64,000 bases of DNA from JBGLNJ01 sp034434835 (GTDB lineage Bacteria > Chloroflexota > Anaerolineae > Fen-1058). Below are positions 42,315 to 50,625 of the stretch, piece after piece. The number at the start of each line of letters is the position of its first letter. The first letter of the stretch is position 1. The notes below the pieces were generated by a model, which worked only from the letters and a program-made list of their open reading frames with translations, was not told where the DNA came from and made no database searches. The stretch spans positions 62,001 to 126,000 of the forward strand of contig DAOTXX010000078.1 of assembly GCA_034434835.1 (NCBI GenBank), written 5' to 3'. A program made the translations under genes and the position numbers.

Positions 42315-43095
42315 TGGGCTTTTCCGCGATAAAAAACAGATACGCCCCTTGTTCTGGCAGCGGCTCGTCGTAGTAACGCCGCACGAGCCTTTCTGTCAGC
42401 CACAGATTGGCGCGCGTGGGCGAGATGATCCATCGCCCGAACAGCTTTTTCGTCACCAGGCTCGGCGCGCCGAAATAATGCCCCCACTCGAGCGTCGCCA
42501 GCGCGCCTGGCGAAAAGTAATACCAGTGCTTGACCAGCCTCAGTCCCACAGCGTCGAGGCGAGCCTTCCACGTCGCCGGATCGTCGCAGTGATGATGTCG
42601 GCTGATGCGGTTAAAGAACGCTTTGTAGCTCTGTGCCAGGCCATTCAGTCCGATGCGTTCTAGTCCACGCGAGATCGAAAGGAATTCAAGAAAATGCTCG
42701 CTGGGTACGCAGAACACAAACTTGCCGCCCGGCACAAGCACTCGATTGACCTCGGCTATCACCGGGTCGAGGCTGGGAATGTGCTCCAGCACCGAATTGC
42801 TGATGACGGTGGCAAAGTGCCCGGATGGGAACGGGATCGCTGCGCCGCTGGTCTGCATCACGAACGAATAGGCTGTGCGCCGGCGCGCTTCGGTCAGCGG
42901 CCCCCACCACGGATCGAGTCCGACGAAAGGCGGGTGGGGGGGCATGGCCGAAGCAAAGTGACCGTCGCCGCAGCCCAGATCGAGGATCGGCTCGGCGAGC
43001 GAAATGTCCTCGTAAAAACGCGCTTCGACCGCGCGCAACAACGCGCGAAAGTAGGGCAGGTCTCGAAGGTGGTTCCATAAAAAGTCGTCACTCAC
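42307..43095 (-). CDS. Class I SAM-dependent methyltransferase
   Basis: A 262-residue protein starting at GTG 43095 (VSDDFLWNHL), which overlaps the kinase stop as GTGA. Motif I is PILDLGCGDGHFA. An acidic strand end follows (FVGLDPWW), then SNSVLEHIPSLDPVIAEVNRVL, typical of the UbiE/Methyltransf_11 family. The C-terminal half is larger than the minimal fold and contains HHHCDDPATW. The substrate is unknown. Tight coupling to the WD40 kinase and the nearby GT4 and flippase genes suggests cell-surface metabolism. Confidence 0.85.
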   Translation of the reverse strand: MSDDFLWNHLRDLPYFRALLRAVEARFYEDISLAEPILDLGCGDGHFASAMPPHPPFVGLDPWWGPLTEARRRTAYSFVMQTSGAAIPFPSGHFATVISNSVLEHIPSLDPVIAEVNRVLVPGGKFVFCVPSEHFLEFLSISRGLERIGLNGLAQSYKAFFNRISRHHHCDDPATWKARLDAVGLRLVKHWYYFSPGALATLEWGHYFGAPSLVTKKLFGRWIISPTRANLWLTERLVRRYYDEPLPEQGAYLFFIAEKPKA

Positions 43096-46000
43096 TTGAC
43101 TTCCCACACTCGCGTCGTCCCGTCCTGCGCAGTGGAGACAAGCCGTGCACCATCCGGCGAAAAGGCCACGCTCTGCACGCTGTTCGTGTGCCCCTTGAGC
43201 GTTGCCAGCTCACGCCCGGTCGTCACATCCCACAGCTTGATCGTCACATCGTTCGAGGCCGAGGCCAGCACGTGTCCATCCGGCGAAAACGCCAGGCTGT
43301 TGACGGTGTCCTTGTGCCCGGCCAGGTTGGGCAGTTCGCGCCCGCTGGGGGTTTCCCAGATCAAGATCGGCGCCGCGCTGAGTTTAGACGCGGCCAGCTT
43401 GCTCCCATCCGGCGAAAAGACGAGACGATGCGCGCTCATCTGGCCGCTCAGACTGCGGACGTTTTGCGCGTCGAGGGTGTCCAACAATTGCACGCCGCCG
43501 CCCCAGCTTGTCGCGGCCAGCGTGCGGCCATCGGGTGCAAACGCAATCGCGCTGGCCCCCTCCTTGACGATGAGCATGCTCACTTCGCGCCCTGTCGAAA
43601 CGTCGAACAGCTTGACGGTCTTTTCGACGACGACAGCCAGCGTCGCGCCATCGGGCGAGAAGGAGAGAAAGTAGCCCGAGGCCAGGCTCGTGCTGGTTTG
43701 CGTTCGAGCCAGCGTCCGCAGCTCGCTGCCGGTGGCGGCATCGTACAGCTTGACCTCGCCAGCGAGCACGGCCAAGATGGTGCCATCAGGCGAAAAGGCC
43801 AGCCCATTGATCCGCGTGCCGTGGCCGATCGTCCGCGCTGGTTTGAGCGTGGCGGCCTCGTAAAGGTAGACTTGGTCAGACGCAATCGCCAGCAATGTGC
43901 CATCGGGCGACCAGGCGACTTGTTTCCCCCCCTTTTCCAGGATCGCGGATTGAGCGACCTTGCTGGCGTTGTCGGGCGAGATCGCTGAGGGTGAACGTGG
44001 CACATGCGTCGGCGTGGGGCGGGCTGGAGCGCGGGAGGGGGTTGCGGTGGGCGCAGCAGCAGCGCCGGTCAAGGCTGACCACAACAGCGTTGTGCCATCC
44101 TGTGAGATCGTCGCGAGCTGGCGGCCATCCGGCGAAAAGGCGACGCCTTGCGCATCGCGCACATGGCCGATGAGCGTTTGCAGCTCGACGCCGCTGGCAA
44201 CGTCCCACACCTTGACTGTGACATCGTTCGAGGCCGAAGCCAGCAGCTTGCCATCCGGTGAAAAGGCCAGGCTGTTGATGCTGCCCGTGTGACCGCTCAA
44301 GGTGTGCAGCTCACGTCCTGTGGCGACTTCCCACAATCGGAGGCCGCCATTTGTTGCTCCTGTGGCGACAAGAGTGCCATCGCTCGAAAGCGCCAGCTTG
44401 TTGACTCCGGGCAGGCGGTCGCCAATAGCTTTGACTTCTTGCCCGCTGGCAATGTCCCAGATCTTGAGGCTGTTCCATCCCCCGGCGATCAGAGATTTGC
44501 CGTCGGGCAAGAACGCGATCGCGTTGGCCGAGTCTTGAGTGATGATGAGACCAACCTCGCGCCCGCTGGCGACCTCGAACAGCTTGACGGTCTTTTCGAT
44601 CACAATCGCCAGTGTTTTGCCGTCAGGCGAAAAGGCCAGATTCCCCGACGCTGCGCTGGTCGTGATGCGTATTCCGGGCAAGGCGCGCAGCTCGCTGCCG
44701 GTGGCAATCTCGTACAGCTTGACCTCGCCGATGACGGCTGCCAGGATCGTGCCATCGGGCGAAAAGGCGAATCCGCTGACGCTACCCTGGCCGATTGCGC
44801 GCACCTGGCTGGAGGTTTGCGCGTCGTAAAGGTAAAGCTTGTCTGAAGCGATAGCGATCAGCTTGCCATCTGGCGACCAGGCGACTTGCTTGCCACCTTT
44901 GTCCAAAGCAGATGACTGCGCGAACCGGACCGAGATGGAGGGCGTGGATAGCAGCGCAGGTGTGCGGGTCGGCGTGGGCATCACGCGTGTCGAGGTTGGG
45001 AACGACGACGTGATTCTGAGAGGCGTCAGCGTGAGCCGCGGCGTGCTGACCGGAGCCGAGGTCGGTTGGCTGGCGACTATATTCGTTGGTGTGGCCGGCG
45101 ACAATTTCGATCCCAAGAGTGAGCTGCCCAATACCAATACACTCAGGACCGCCAGACAGGCCAGCAGAACGGCTCCTCCGGCGATCCATACCCAACTCGG
45201 AACGCCTTGTCGAGGCGTGGGCAGCGCGGTGGGGGTAGGCGTTGGTGCTTGGACCCGAACGGTTGGGAGAGGCGCGGCAACGGTGGGCTGCGACAGTGCC
45301 AACGCCTGCTGCAATGCCGCCACAAATTCTCCGCACGAGACGTACCGGTCGGCAGGCGATTTTGCCAGCGCGCGATTCAGGGTGACTTCGACCGCGGGCG
45401 GCAGGTCGGGACACAAGGTCGTGACGGGCGGCGGCGGCTCGTTGACTTGCTTGAAGAGGATAGCCGTCGTCGTGTCGGCGTCGAACGGGACGCGGCCGGT
45501 CAGCATCTCAAAGGCTACGATGCCCAGCGCGTACTGGTCGGTGCGGGCAGTCACTTCGTGCCCCAGCACTTGTTCCGGCGCCATGTAATGTGGTGTGCCG
45601 ATCGAGGCGCCCGTCCCGGTCAGCCGAGATTCTTCCGCCGCCTTGACGATTCCAAAGTCGGTCAAGATGATTTGGCCGCGCTCGTCGAACATCACATTGG
45701 CGGGCTTCACGTCACGGTGAACCAGGCCTTTGCTGTGAGCATAATCCAGCGCGTCGGCCAGTTGACGCAAGATGGGAATGGCTTTTGCCGGTGCCAGGCG
45801 TCCTTGGCGTGCGATGACGTGCTTGAGCGAGCCACCCGGTAGATAGGCCATCACAAAGTAATAGTTTGGCCCGTCCTGTCCCACGTCATAGATGCTGATG
45901 ATGTTCGGATGATGTAACTGGGCCACCGCGCGCGCCTCGCGCATAAAACGCTCGACAAAAGCTTGCTCCCAGACCAGGTGTGGGGCCAACAGCTTGATCG

Positions 46001-46112
46001 CCACGGAGCGATTGAGCGCGGGATCGTAACCTTTGTAGACCGCACCCATCCCGCCGCGCCCGATTTCTTCAGTGATGTCGTATTTGCCCAGTTTGGAAAG
46101 AGGTTCTGGCAT
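43092..46112 (-). CDS. Transmembrane Ser/Thr protein kinase with two WD40 propellers
   Basis: A protein of about 1006 residues from MPEPLSKLGKYDI (GGAG 7 nt before ATG 46112). A PknB-type kinase domain (about 8-270) shows IGRGGMGAVYKG, VAIKLL, LVHRDVKPANVMF, LTDFGIVKA and HYMAPEQVLG, all intact. A membrane helix (about 306-330) and a Thr/Pro-rich linker follow. The periplasmic part has two blocks of WD40 repeats (about 400-680 and 725-1006, many LAFSPDGKLLASAS units). Both blocks start with the same KGGKQVAWSPDG phrase, so the second is a duplication of the first. It probably senses or scaffolds partners outside the membrane. Confidence 0.95.
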   Translation of the reverse strand: MPEPLSKLGKYDITEEIGRGGMGAVYKGYDPALNRSVAIKLLAPHLVWEQAFVERFMREARAVAQLHHPNIISIYDVGQDGPNYYFVMAYLPGGSLKHVIARQGRLAPAKAIPILRQLADALDYAHSKGLVHRDVKPANVMFDERGQIILTDFGIVKAAEESRLTGTGASIGTPHYMAPEQVLGHEVTARTDQYALGIVAFEMLTGRVPFDADTTTAILFKQVNEPPPPVTTLCPDLPPAVEVTLNRALAKSPADRYVSCGEFVAALQQALALSQPTVAAPLPTVRVQAPTPTPTALPTPRQGVPSWVWIAGGAVLLACLAVLSVLVLGSSLLGSKLSPATPTNIVASQPTSAPVSTPRLTLTPLRITSSFPTSTRVMPTPTRTPALLSTPSISVRFAQSSALDKGGKQVAWSPDGKLIAIASDKLYLYDAQTSSQVRAIGQGSVSGFAFSPDGTILAAVIGEVKLYEIATGSELRALPGIRITTSAASGNLAFSPDGKTLAIVIEKTVKLFEVASGREVGLIITQDSANAIAFLPDGKSLIAGGWNSLKIWDIASGQEVKAIGDRLPGVNKLALSSDGTLVATGATNGGLRLWEVATGRELHTLSGHTGSINSLAFSPDGKLLASASNDVTVKVWDVASGVELQTLIGHVRDAQGVAFSPDGRQLATISQDGTTLLWSALTGAAAAPTATPSRAPARPTPTHVPRSPSAISPDNASKVAQSAILEKGGKQVAWSPDGTLLAIASDQVYLYEAATLKPARTIGHGTRINGLAFSPDGTILAVLAGEVKLYDAATGSELRTLARTQTSTSLASGYFLSFSPDGATLAVVVEKTVKLFDVSTGREVSMLIVKEGASAIAFAPDGRTLAATSWGGGVQLLDTLDAQNVRSLSGQMSAHRLVFSPDGSKLAASKLSAAPILIWETPSGRELPNLAGHKDTVNSLAFSPDGHVLASASNDVTIKLWDVTTGRELATLKGHTNSVQSVAFSPDGARLVSTAQDGTTRVWEVK

Positions 46113-46183
46113 GGGAATCTCCCGGCGCACGTGGGCCTCTGGATGCGCGAGGCCATTGATTCGGTGATGATTTCACAGAGGAT

Positions 46184-46212
46184 ATTATACTCGGTCTGCC
46201 TCGATTAGCTCA
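46184..46212 (-). promoter_or_regulatory. Candidate promoter of the kinase gene
   Basis: A perfect TATAAT at 46184-46189 on the minus strand lies 71 nt before the kinase ATG. Its -35 candidate TGAGCT is weak. It overlaps the end of the GT4 gene, so the kinase could also be read through. Confidence 0.4.
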
Positions 46213-47396
46213 GTCAGCGTGAGCACCTTGTGCGGGACGCTGCGATGCTGCTTGGCCGCGATCAGCTCCTCAAAGAGCTGCTCGTAAAGCTCAGCGGTGC
46301 GCGGCGTGCTGTACATGGCTTCGATCTCGGCGCGGGGGCGCACATAACGCTGGCGGTCGCCCAGGATGCGAATGATCGCCTCGGCCAGCGCGGGGCTATT
46401 GCCAATTGGCACAACCTTGCCCATGCCGGTGCTTTGCGGCGGCACACGCACACCGGGCAGGTTGCTGGCAATGGACGGCGTGCCACACAGCATTGCTTCT
46501 ACCTGCACTAACCCGAACGACTCGGTTGAGTTGAGACTGGGCAGCACGGTTACGTCACACGATGAAAAGAACGCCGCCATCTCATCCGGGTCGAGCGTGC
46601 CGACGAACGTCCAATGGTCATGGAATTGCGCCAGCAGCGGCGCGAGCTTGCGCGCATAGGCCTCTTCGCCGATGATGTTCGTCGGCCCGGCAAACAGCAC
46701 GCGCGCGTCGGGATAGGCGTTGAGCACGCGCGGCAAAGCCTGGAGCATGACCTCGACGCCTTTTTCGGTCGCCAGCCGCGCGGCAAAGCCGATCACGTGA
46801 TGCCCGTCGAGTGACCACCGTCGTCGAAACGACGCGATCGCTTCCGGCGTGGGGACCGGCATCTCGACCGGCGGCGGGATGATACGCACCTTGTTCGTAA
46901 AGCGCGAAAGGTAAGCCGAGTGCGTGGCATAGTCTTGCGTGTACGAGACGATGGCATCGGCCAGCGTCCCGGCAGCCAGATTCGCCATGTCCACCACAGC
47001 GTTGGTCACGCGGTTGAATATCCCTGCCGGAAGTTGCAGATCGCAGTGGAACGTGAGCACGGTCGGTTTGCGGAACAAGCGTCCGCGCAGCGCAAGACCG
47101 GCCGCATCGAACTGGGGCAGGTGGACGCTCAACACATCCGCCCAGCGCGTAAAGCGTGTGGCGAGAAAGCCAAAGGTGGGCATGATGACGCCCTTGCTCA
47201 CGCGAAACAACACGGGCGCGCGCACCACCTGCACACCGTCCAGCCGTTCAACGCGTGGGAGCGCAGGGTCATATTGCGAGGTCAACACCGTCACGGGATG
47301 CCCTCGTGCGGCCAGCCCACGCGCCAGCCGCTCGGTGTAAATCGTCAGCCCACTCGTCCACGGGCGATAGTAGGTCAATGCGATCAAAATGTTCAT
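46185..47396 (-). CDS. Glycosyltransferase family 4 (GT-B fold)
   Basis: A 403-residue protein with the N-terminal Rossmann pattern MNILIALTYYRPWTSGLTIY and ERLARGLAARGHPVTVLTSQ. The GT4 donor-site signature follows: GFAARLATEKGVEVMLQAL and the E-x7-E motif in STESFGLVQVEAMLCGTP. It transfers a nucleotide-activated sugar to an unknown lipid or glycan acceptor at the cytoplasmic membrane face. The flippase-like gene lies just upstream on the same strand (30-nt gap), suggesting a joint pathway. Confidence 0.93.
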   Translation of the reverse strand: MNILIALTYYRPWTSGLTIYTERLARGLAARGHPVTVLTSQYDPALPRVERLDGVQVVRAPVLFRVSKGVIMPTFGFLATRFTRWADVLSVHLPQFDAAGLALRGRLFRKPTVLTFHCDLQLPAGIFNRVTNAVVDMANLAAGTLADAIVSYTQDYATHSAYLSRFTNKVRIIPPPVEMPVPTPEAIASFRRRWSLDGHHVIGFAARLATEKGVEVMLQALPRVLNAYPDARVLFAGPTNIIGEEAYARKLAPLLAQFHDHWTFVGTLDPDEMAAFFSSCDVTVLPSLNSTESFGLVQVEAMLCGTPSIASNLPGVRVPPQSTGMGKVVPIGNSPALAEAIIRILGDRQRYVRPRAEIEAMYSTPRTAELYEQLFEELIAAKQHRSVPHKVLTLTELIEADRV

Positions 47397-47424
47397 CTTT
47401 TGCTTATCATCTTTTCGACAGTCG

Positions 47425-47459
47425 CTCTACGCTTCACGCTCTACCCTCTCCGCTTTCTT
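47425..47459. repeat. Heptamer array at the flippase-gene stop codon (CTCTACG type)
   Basis: CTCTACG, CTTCACG, CTCTACC, CTCTCCG, CTTTCTT. The TAG stop (47427-47429) is in the first unit, and the last residues ERVEREA are repeat-encoded. The unit is the complement of that in pyrF (49589-49630). Confidence 0.7.
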
Positions 47460-48422
47460 CCCAATGTCACTCAACGAAAGGCTATATTTCATCAGCGCGA
47501 TCACACCGACCACATTGACGGACAGGTACTCGAAAAAGTGCAGCGCGATGGTAAAGGCAGTGGCCTGGCTGGCCGGGAAACCAAAAGGAATGACCAACCC
47601 CTCGCGGCCCACGATCTCAAAGACGCCCCAGTTGCCGGGCGTGGCCGGCACGGCCATCGCAAACCCCTGAATGCACATGACAAAGATCGGAGGGACTACA
47701 GAGGCATCGGGAACAAACGCGCGCAAAATCGCCCAAAAGACCCCGCCGGTTCCCACCCAACTGACCATCGTCCAGCCCGTGACGATCAGCGCGCCGCGCG
47801 CCGAACCGAGCGCGTCGAACCCGCTCATCAGATTGCGCCAGCGCTCCAGCCACTTGTCCGGCGAAAGGCACGGAAGGCGAGACAGTAACGCCATCAGGAC
47901 TCGCTCCGCCAGCGCGCGCTGCCAGAGGAGCACAATGATGCCGAGCACCGCCAAAACTCCCAACGCGCCGAAAATGCGTATCCACTGCATGGCACTGCCT
48001 GGCAACTGCATGAACGGGACCAGCAGCACCAATCCCATGACGACGGCCAGCACGTCAAAGATGCGCTCGACGACGACAGTGGACAGGGCGCGGGGAAAAC
48101 CAGTGTGGCAGCGCTGATCTATGATGAGGGCACGGGCCGGGTCGCCCACGCGAGCGGGGAACACGTTGCTGATGAGGTACCCCAGATTCATCACCCAAAA
48201 GGCTGTGACCGAGTCCACGCGCTCTTTGCCCAACAGCACTCGCCAGCGTTCCGAGCGGCCGATCACAGAAATAAAGTGAAACACCAGCGCCGGGATCACC
48301 CACCAATAGTTGGCCCCGGCAAGCTTTTCGCCCAGTTCTCGGAAAGGGATGCCACGCAGCGCCAGCCAGATGCCAATCGCGCTGATCACTACACCGAGCC
48401 AGAATCGCCATTGCTTTTTCAA
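47427..48422 (-). CDS. Flippase-like membrane protein (lysylphosphatidylglycerol synthase TM / UPF0104 family)
   Basis: About 331 residues, probably starting at TTG 48422 (LKKQWRFWLGVVISAIG), with GAGGG 8 nt upstream; the longer open frame lacks a ribosome-binding site and crosses the promoter. Eight membrane helices and the family pattern FHFISVIGRSERWRVLL, then NLGYLISNVFPARVGDPARA and FAMAVPATPGNWGVFEI, are visible. Homologues include the membrane half of MprF and glycolipid-related transporters. Together with the GT4 gene it likely acts on lipid-linked sugars. Confidence 0.85.
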   Translation of the reverse strand: MKKQWRFWLGVVISAIGIWLALRGIPFRELGEKLAGANYWWVIPALVFHFISVIGRSERWRVLLGKERVDSVTAFWVMNLGYLISNVFPARVGDPARALIIDQRCHTGFPRALSTVVVERIFDVLAVVMGLVLLVPFMQLPGSAMQWIRIFGALGVLAVLGIIVLLWQRALAERVLMALLSRLPCLSPDKWLERWRNLMSGFDALGSARGALIVTGWTMVSWVGTGGVFWAILRAFVPDASVVPPIFVMCIQGFAMAVPATPGNWGVFEIVGREGLVIPFGFPASQATAFTIALHFFEYLSVNVVGVIALMKYSLSLSDIGKKAERVEREA

Positions 48423-48462
48423 AAGATTGCCCTCGCTTTCGTGTTGGCAGCAAATCGGGCTG

Positions 48463-48491
48463 ATTATAACACGCTGCCCATCCCCCGACAA
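48463..48491 (-). promoter_or_regulatory. Sigma70-like promoter of the flippase-GT4 operon
   Basis: The minus strand has TTGTCG (48486-48491), a 17-nt spacer and TATAAT (48463-48468). The start codon is 40 nt past the -10. It is divergent from the pilin gene. Confidence 0.7.
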
Positions 48492-48670
48492 TACGGCAGG
48501 GACATCGTTAAATGCTCGCCGCGCCAGGTGTGGCAGACTGTTATCCGCTCCTATCGAGCGCTCAACAGATGCAAACATTTGTAATCAAACTGTACGGGAA
48601 CACAAATGTTGTTAGGCAAGAAGCCATAGTAGAATATTAGCGTACTTGATTCAAAAATCCTAACACAGAA

Positions 48671-48833
48671 AGGAGGTGAGACGAAAATGTTGTTCCTCCC
48701 ACGCGAAGAAGGTCAAGGTTTGGTTGAATATGCGTTGATTTTGGTCTTGGTGGCTATCGTGGTTATTGTCATTTTGGCCCTGCTGGGTCCAGCTATCGGC
48801 AACATCTTCTCGAACATCGTGTCCAACATCTAG
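48671..48833 (+). CDS. Flp-type (class IVb) pilin, 48 residues (CDS begins at ATG 48687)
   Basis: A perfect AAGGAGGTGA ribosome-binding site (48670-48679, included in the interval) precedes ATG 48687. The product begins MLFLPREEGQGLVEYALILV and continues as one long hydrophobic helix ending IGNIFSNIVSNI. The prepilin peptidase site is Gly9-Gln10, with Glu14 at position +5 of the mature protein, as in Flp pilins. The mature pilin would be 39 residues. It is the only pilus gene in the window; secretion and assembly (tad) genes must be elsewhere. A weak TTGTTA-N15-TAGAAT promoter lies at 48609-48635. Confidence 0.92.
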
Positions 48834-48854
48834 TTTCAGGCGGTCAGTTCCCCA

Positions 48855-48883
48855 AGCCCTATCCCCCGATAGGGCTTTTTTTT
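48855..48883 (+). terminator. Strong intrinsic terminator after the pilin gene
   Basis: A 9-bp stem AGCCCTATC/GATAGGGCT with a 4-nt loop is followed by eight T. It lies 21 nt after the pilin stop and isolates it from the pyrimidine operon. Confidence 0.95.
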
Positions 48884-48887
48884 CTGC

Positions 48888-48915
48888 TTGACAAATCTTG
48901 GTTTGCGAGTAGAAT
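48888..48915 (+). promoter_or_regulatory. Strong promoter of the pyrimidine operon
   Basis: TTGACA (48888-48893), a 16-nt spacer and TAGAAT (48910-48915). It begins 4 nt after the pilin terminator. It drives a leader of about 190 nt before pyrF. Confidence 0.8.
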
Positions 48916-48975
48916 CGCCGCCGGAGTGACGGCCTTGAAACTCAAGTGGACGCCGATCCAAGCATATGGTCGGGC

Positions 48976-48993
48976 GAGGGGATTGCCCCTCGT
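48976..48993 (+). other. Leader hairpin CGAGGGG-ATTG-CCCCTCG in the pyr leader
   Basis: Perfect 7-bp stem with a 4-nt loop, 18 nt before the leader terminator. It may be a pause or binding hairpin in the attenuator. Confidence 0.5.
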
Positions 48994-49011
48994 GTTACGG
49001 TACATAGTTTG

Positions 49012-49046
49012 ACCTTTGGGGCAGTGTTCCCAAAGGTCTTTTTTTG
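49012..49046 (+). terminator. Intrinsic terminator inside the pyr leader (candidate attenuator)
   Basis: A 10-bp stem GACCTTTGGG/CCCAAAGGTC with an 8-nt loop is followed by seven T. It lies between the promoter at 48888 and the pyrF start at 49115, so transcripts must read through it to express the operon. This fits transcription attenuation by pyrimidine supply. Confidence 0.8.
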
Positions 49047-49114
49047 CGCTCTTCCTGGTTTGTACACGCTGGCATCGAAAGGGGATTACTTGTGCTCCAG
49101 TCGTGGAGGTCACG

Positions 49115-49969
49115 ATGAAATTTGAGGAAAAGCTGGCTGCCGCGCAGCAGCGCAATCGTTCGTGGCTGTGCGTTGGATTGGACATCGTGGCCGCCAGGAT
49201 GCCATTGCCGCTGCAGCAGGTGGACGATCCCATATTGCCTTTTGCTCGCGCGATCGTGGATGCGACTCAAGACCTGGTGTGCGCGTTCAAACCCAACCTC
49301 GGTTTCTTTCTTGCCGAAGGCGCAGCAGGCATGATCGCGCTAGAACGCCTCACTCGCTGCGTCCCCTCCGATATCCCGATCATCCTCGACGGCAAGTTTG
49401 GCGACATCGGCTCAACGGCCGAGCAGTATGCGCGCGGCGCGTTCGAAGCGTTCCGCGCGGACGCCGTCACGCTCAGCCCATATGTGGGCGCAGACGCGAT
49501 CCAGCCGTTTCTTGCCTACCCGGACAAGGGCGTGTTTGTCCTGGCTCGTACGTCCAATCCGGGCGCGGTCGAGTTTCAAAATCTGGTCGTGGAGCGTGGA
49601 GCGAAGAGCGTGGAGCGACAGACGCTCTACGAAACTGTTGTGCGCCAGGCGGTCGAGTGGCATCGAACAGGCCCGGGCGCGTGTGGCCTGGTCGTCGGGG
49701 CAACGTACCCGCAGGAGCTGGAACACATTCGCCGCCTTGCGCCTGAGTTGCCGTTCCTGGTGCCGGGCGTCGGCGCGCAAGGCGGCGATCTGGCGGCGGC
49801 CGTCCGGCATGGTTCAACGTCGAGCGGCCTCGGGCCGATCATCAATGCAAGTCGCAGCATCTTGTATGCTTCCGGCAAGACGGATTTTGCCGAAGCGGCG
49901 CGCGCGGCGGCCATGAAAATGCGCGACGACATGAATGCCATCCGCGGTCAACTGGAGGGAGGGGCATGA
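49115..49969 (+). CDS. pyrF: Orotidine 5'-phosphate decarboxylase (group 2)
   Basis: A 284-residue enzyme converting OMP to UMP. The start at MKFEEKLAAAQQR has GGAGGT 6 nt upstream. Motifs are LCVGLDI near the N-terminus, the catalytic D-x-K-x-x-D in ILDGKFGDIGSTAEQYA, and FLVPGVGAQGGDL with the C-terminal phosphate loop (INASRSILYA). Between FQNLVV and TLYETVV lies an insert, ERGAKSVERQ, encoded by a six-unit heptamer array (49589-49630). It overlaps pyrE by 4 nt. Confidence 0.96.
   Translation: MKFEEKLAAAQQRNRSWLCVGLDIVAARMPLPLQQVDDPILPFARAIVDATQDLVCAFKPNLGFFLAEGAAGMIALERLTRCVPSDIPIILDGKFGDIGSTAEQYARGAFEAFRADAVTLSPYVGADAIQPFLAYPDKGVFVLARTSNPGAVEFQNLVVERGAKSVERQTLYETVVRQAVEWHRTGPGACGLVVGATYPQELEHIRRLAPELPFLVPGVGAQGGDLAAAVRHGSTSSGLGPIINASRSILYASGKTDFAEAARAAAMKMRDDMNAIRGQLEGGA
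49589..49630. repeat. Heptanucleotide array inside pyrF (6 units, 42 nt)
   Basis: GTGGAGC, GTGGAGC, GAAGAGC, GTGGAGC, GACAGAC, GCTCTAC. Being 42 nt, it adds exactly 14 codons and keeps the frame. It lies in a surface-loop position of the enzyme between the SNPGA motif and the next helix. Confidence 0.85.
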
Positions 49970-50595
49970 CCAAAAAGCTGATCAAGAAGATCGAATCTGC
50001 CGAGTTGGAGGAATTGTCGCTGGCCCTGTTTGAGGCCGGGTGTGTGCAGTTCGGTCAGTTCAAGCTGAAATCCGGGCTGCTCAGTCCGATCTATCTTGAT
50101 TTGCGGTTGCTGGTTTCGCACCCGCGCTTGCTGCGGCGGGTGGGCGACCTGCTCGCCGAGCGCGCGCGTGTGTTCAAATTCGACGTGCTGGCGGCGATCC
50201 CCTATGCGGCTCTGCCGATCGGTGTGGCGGTTTCGTTGGCCTTGGATGCGCCGCTGGTCTATCCGCGCCGCGAAGTCAAGGATTATGGCACCGAGCGGAG
50301 CGTTGAGGGCGCGTTCGAACGAGGGCAGATTGCGTTGCTCATTGACGACCTTATCACCAGGGGCCACAGCAAGCTCGAAGCGATCGCGCCGCTGGAAGCG
50401 GCTGGGTTGACCGTGAAAGATGTTCTCGTGCTCGTGGATCGCGAGCAGGGCGGCGCACAAGAACTGGCCGCGCGCGGCTATGCCGTTCATGCGGCCTTGA
50501 CGTTGGCTCAGATTCTAGACGCTCTCACATGCGCGGGCAAGCTCACTGTAGAACGCTGTGACGAGATCAAGCTGTGGCTGATGGAGAACCGCTGA
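49966..50595 (+). CDS. pyrE: Orotate phosphoribosyltransferase
   Basis: A 209-residue enzyme that makes OMP from orotate and PRPP. The PRPP-binding motif is visible as ALLIDDLITRGHSK, and the orotate-side segment as FGQFKLKSGLLSPIYLDLR. The catalytic-loop region is YPRREVKDYGTERSVEG. Its start overlaps the pyrF stop (ATGA), so translation is coupled. A PyrE next to a group 2 PyrF is a common pairing for the last two steps of UMP synthesis. Confidence 0.96.
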   Translation: MTKKLIKKIESAELEELSLALFEAGCVQFGQFKLKSGLLSPIYLDLRLLVSHPRLLRRVGDLLAERARVFKFDVLAAIPYAALPIGVAVSLALDAPLVYPRREVKDYGTERSVEGAFERGQIALLIDDLITRGHSKLEAIAPLEAAGLTVKDVLVLVDREQGGAQELAARGYAVHAALTLAQILDALTCAGKLTVERCDEIKLWLMENR

Positions 50596-50625
50596 TGAAG
50601 GTCTTGTGAGTCGGTGAACACTGCC

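Noticed and set aside
48423..48578. 52-residue N-terminal extension of the flippase-like protein
   Set aside because: It would cross a good TTGTCG-N17-TATAAT promoter. The homologous region begins at the TTG at 48422, which has a GAGGG site.
48967..49008. Thirteen-codon pyr leader peptide as a firm feature
   Set aside because: It ends suggestively just before the terminator, but there is no ribosome-binding site and no run of regulatory codons; kept only as a possibility in the attenuator finding.
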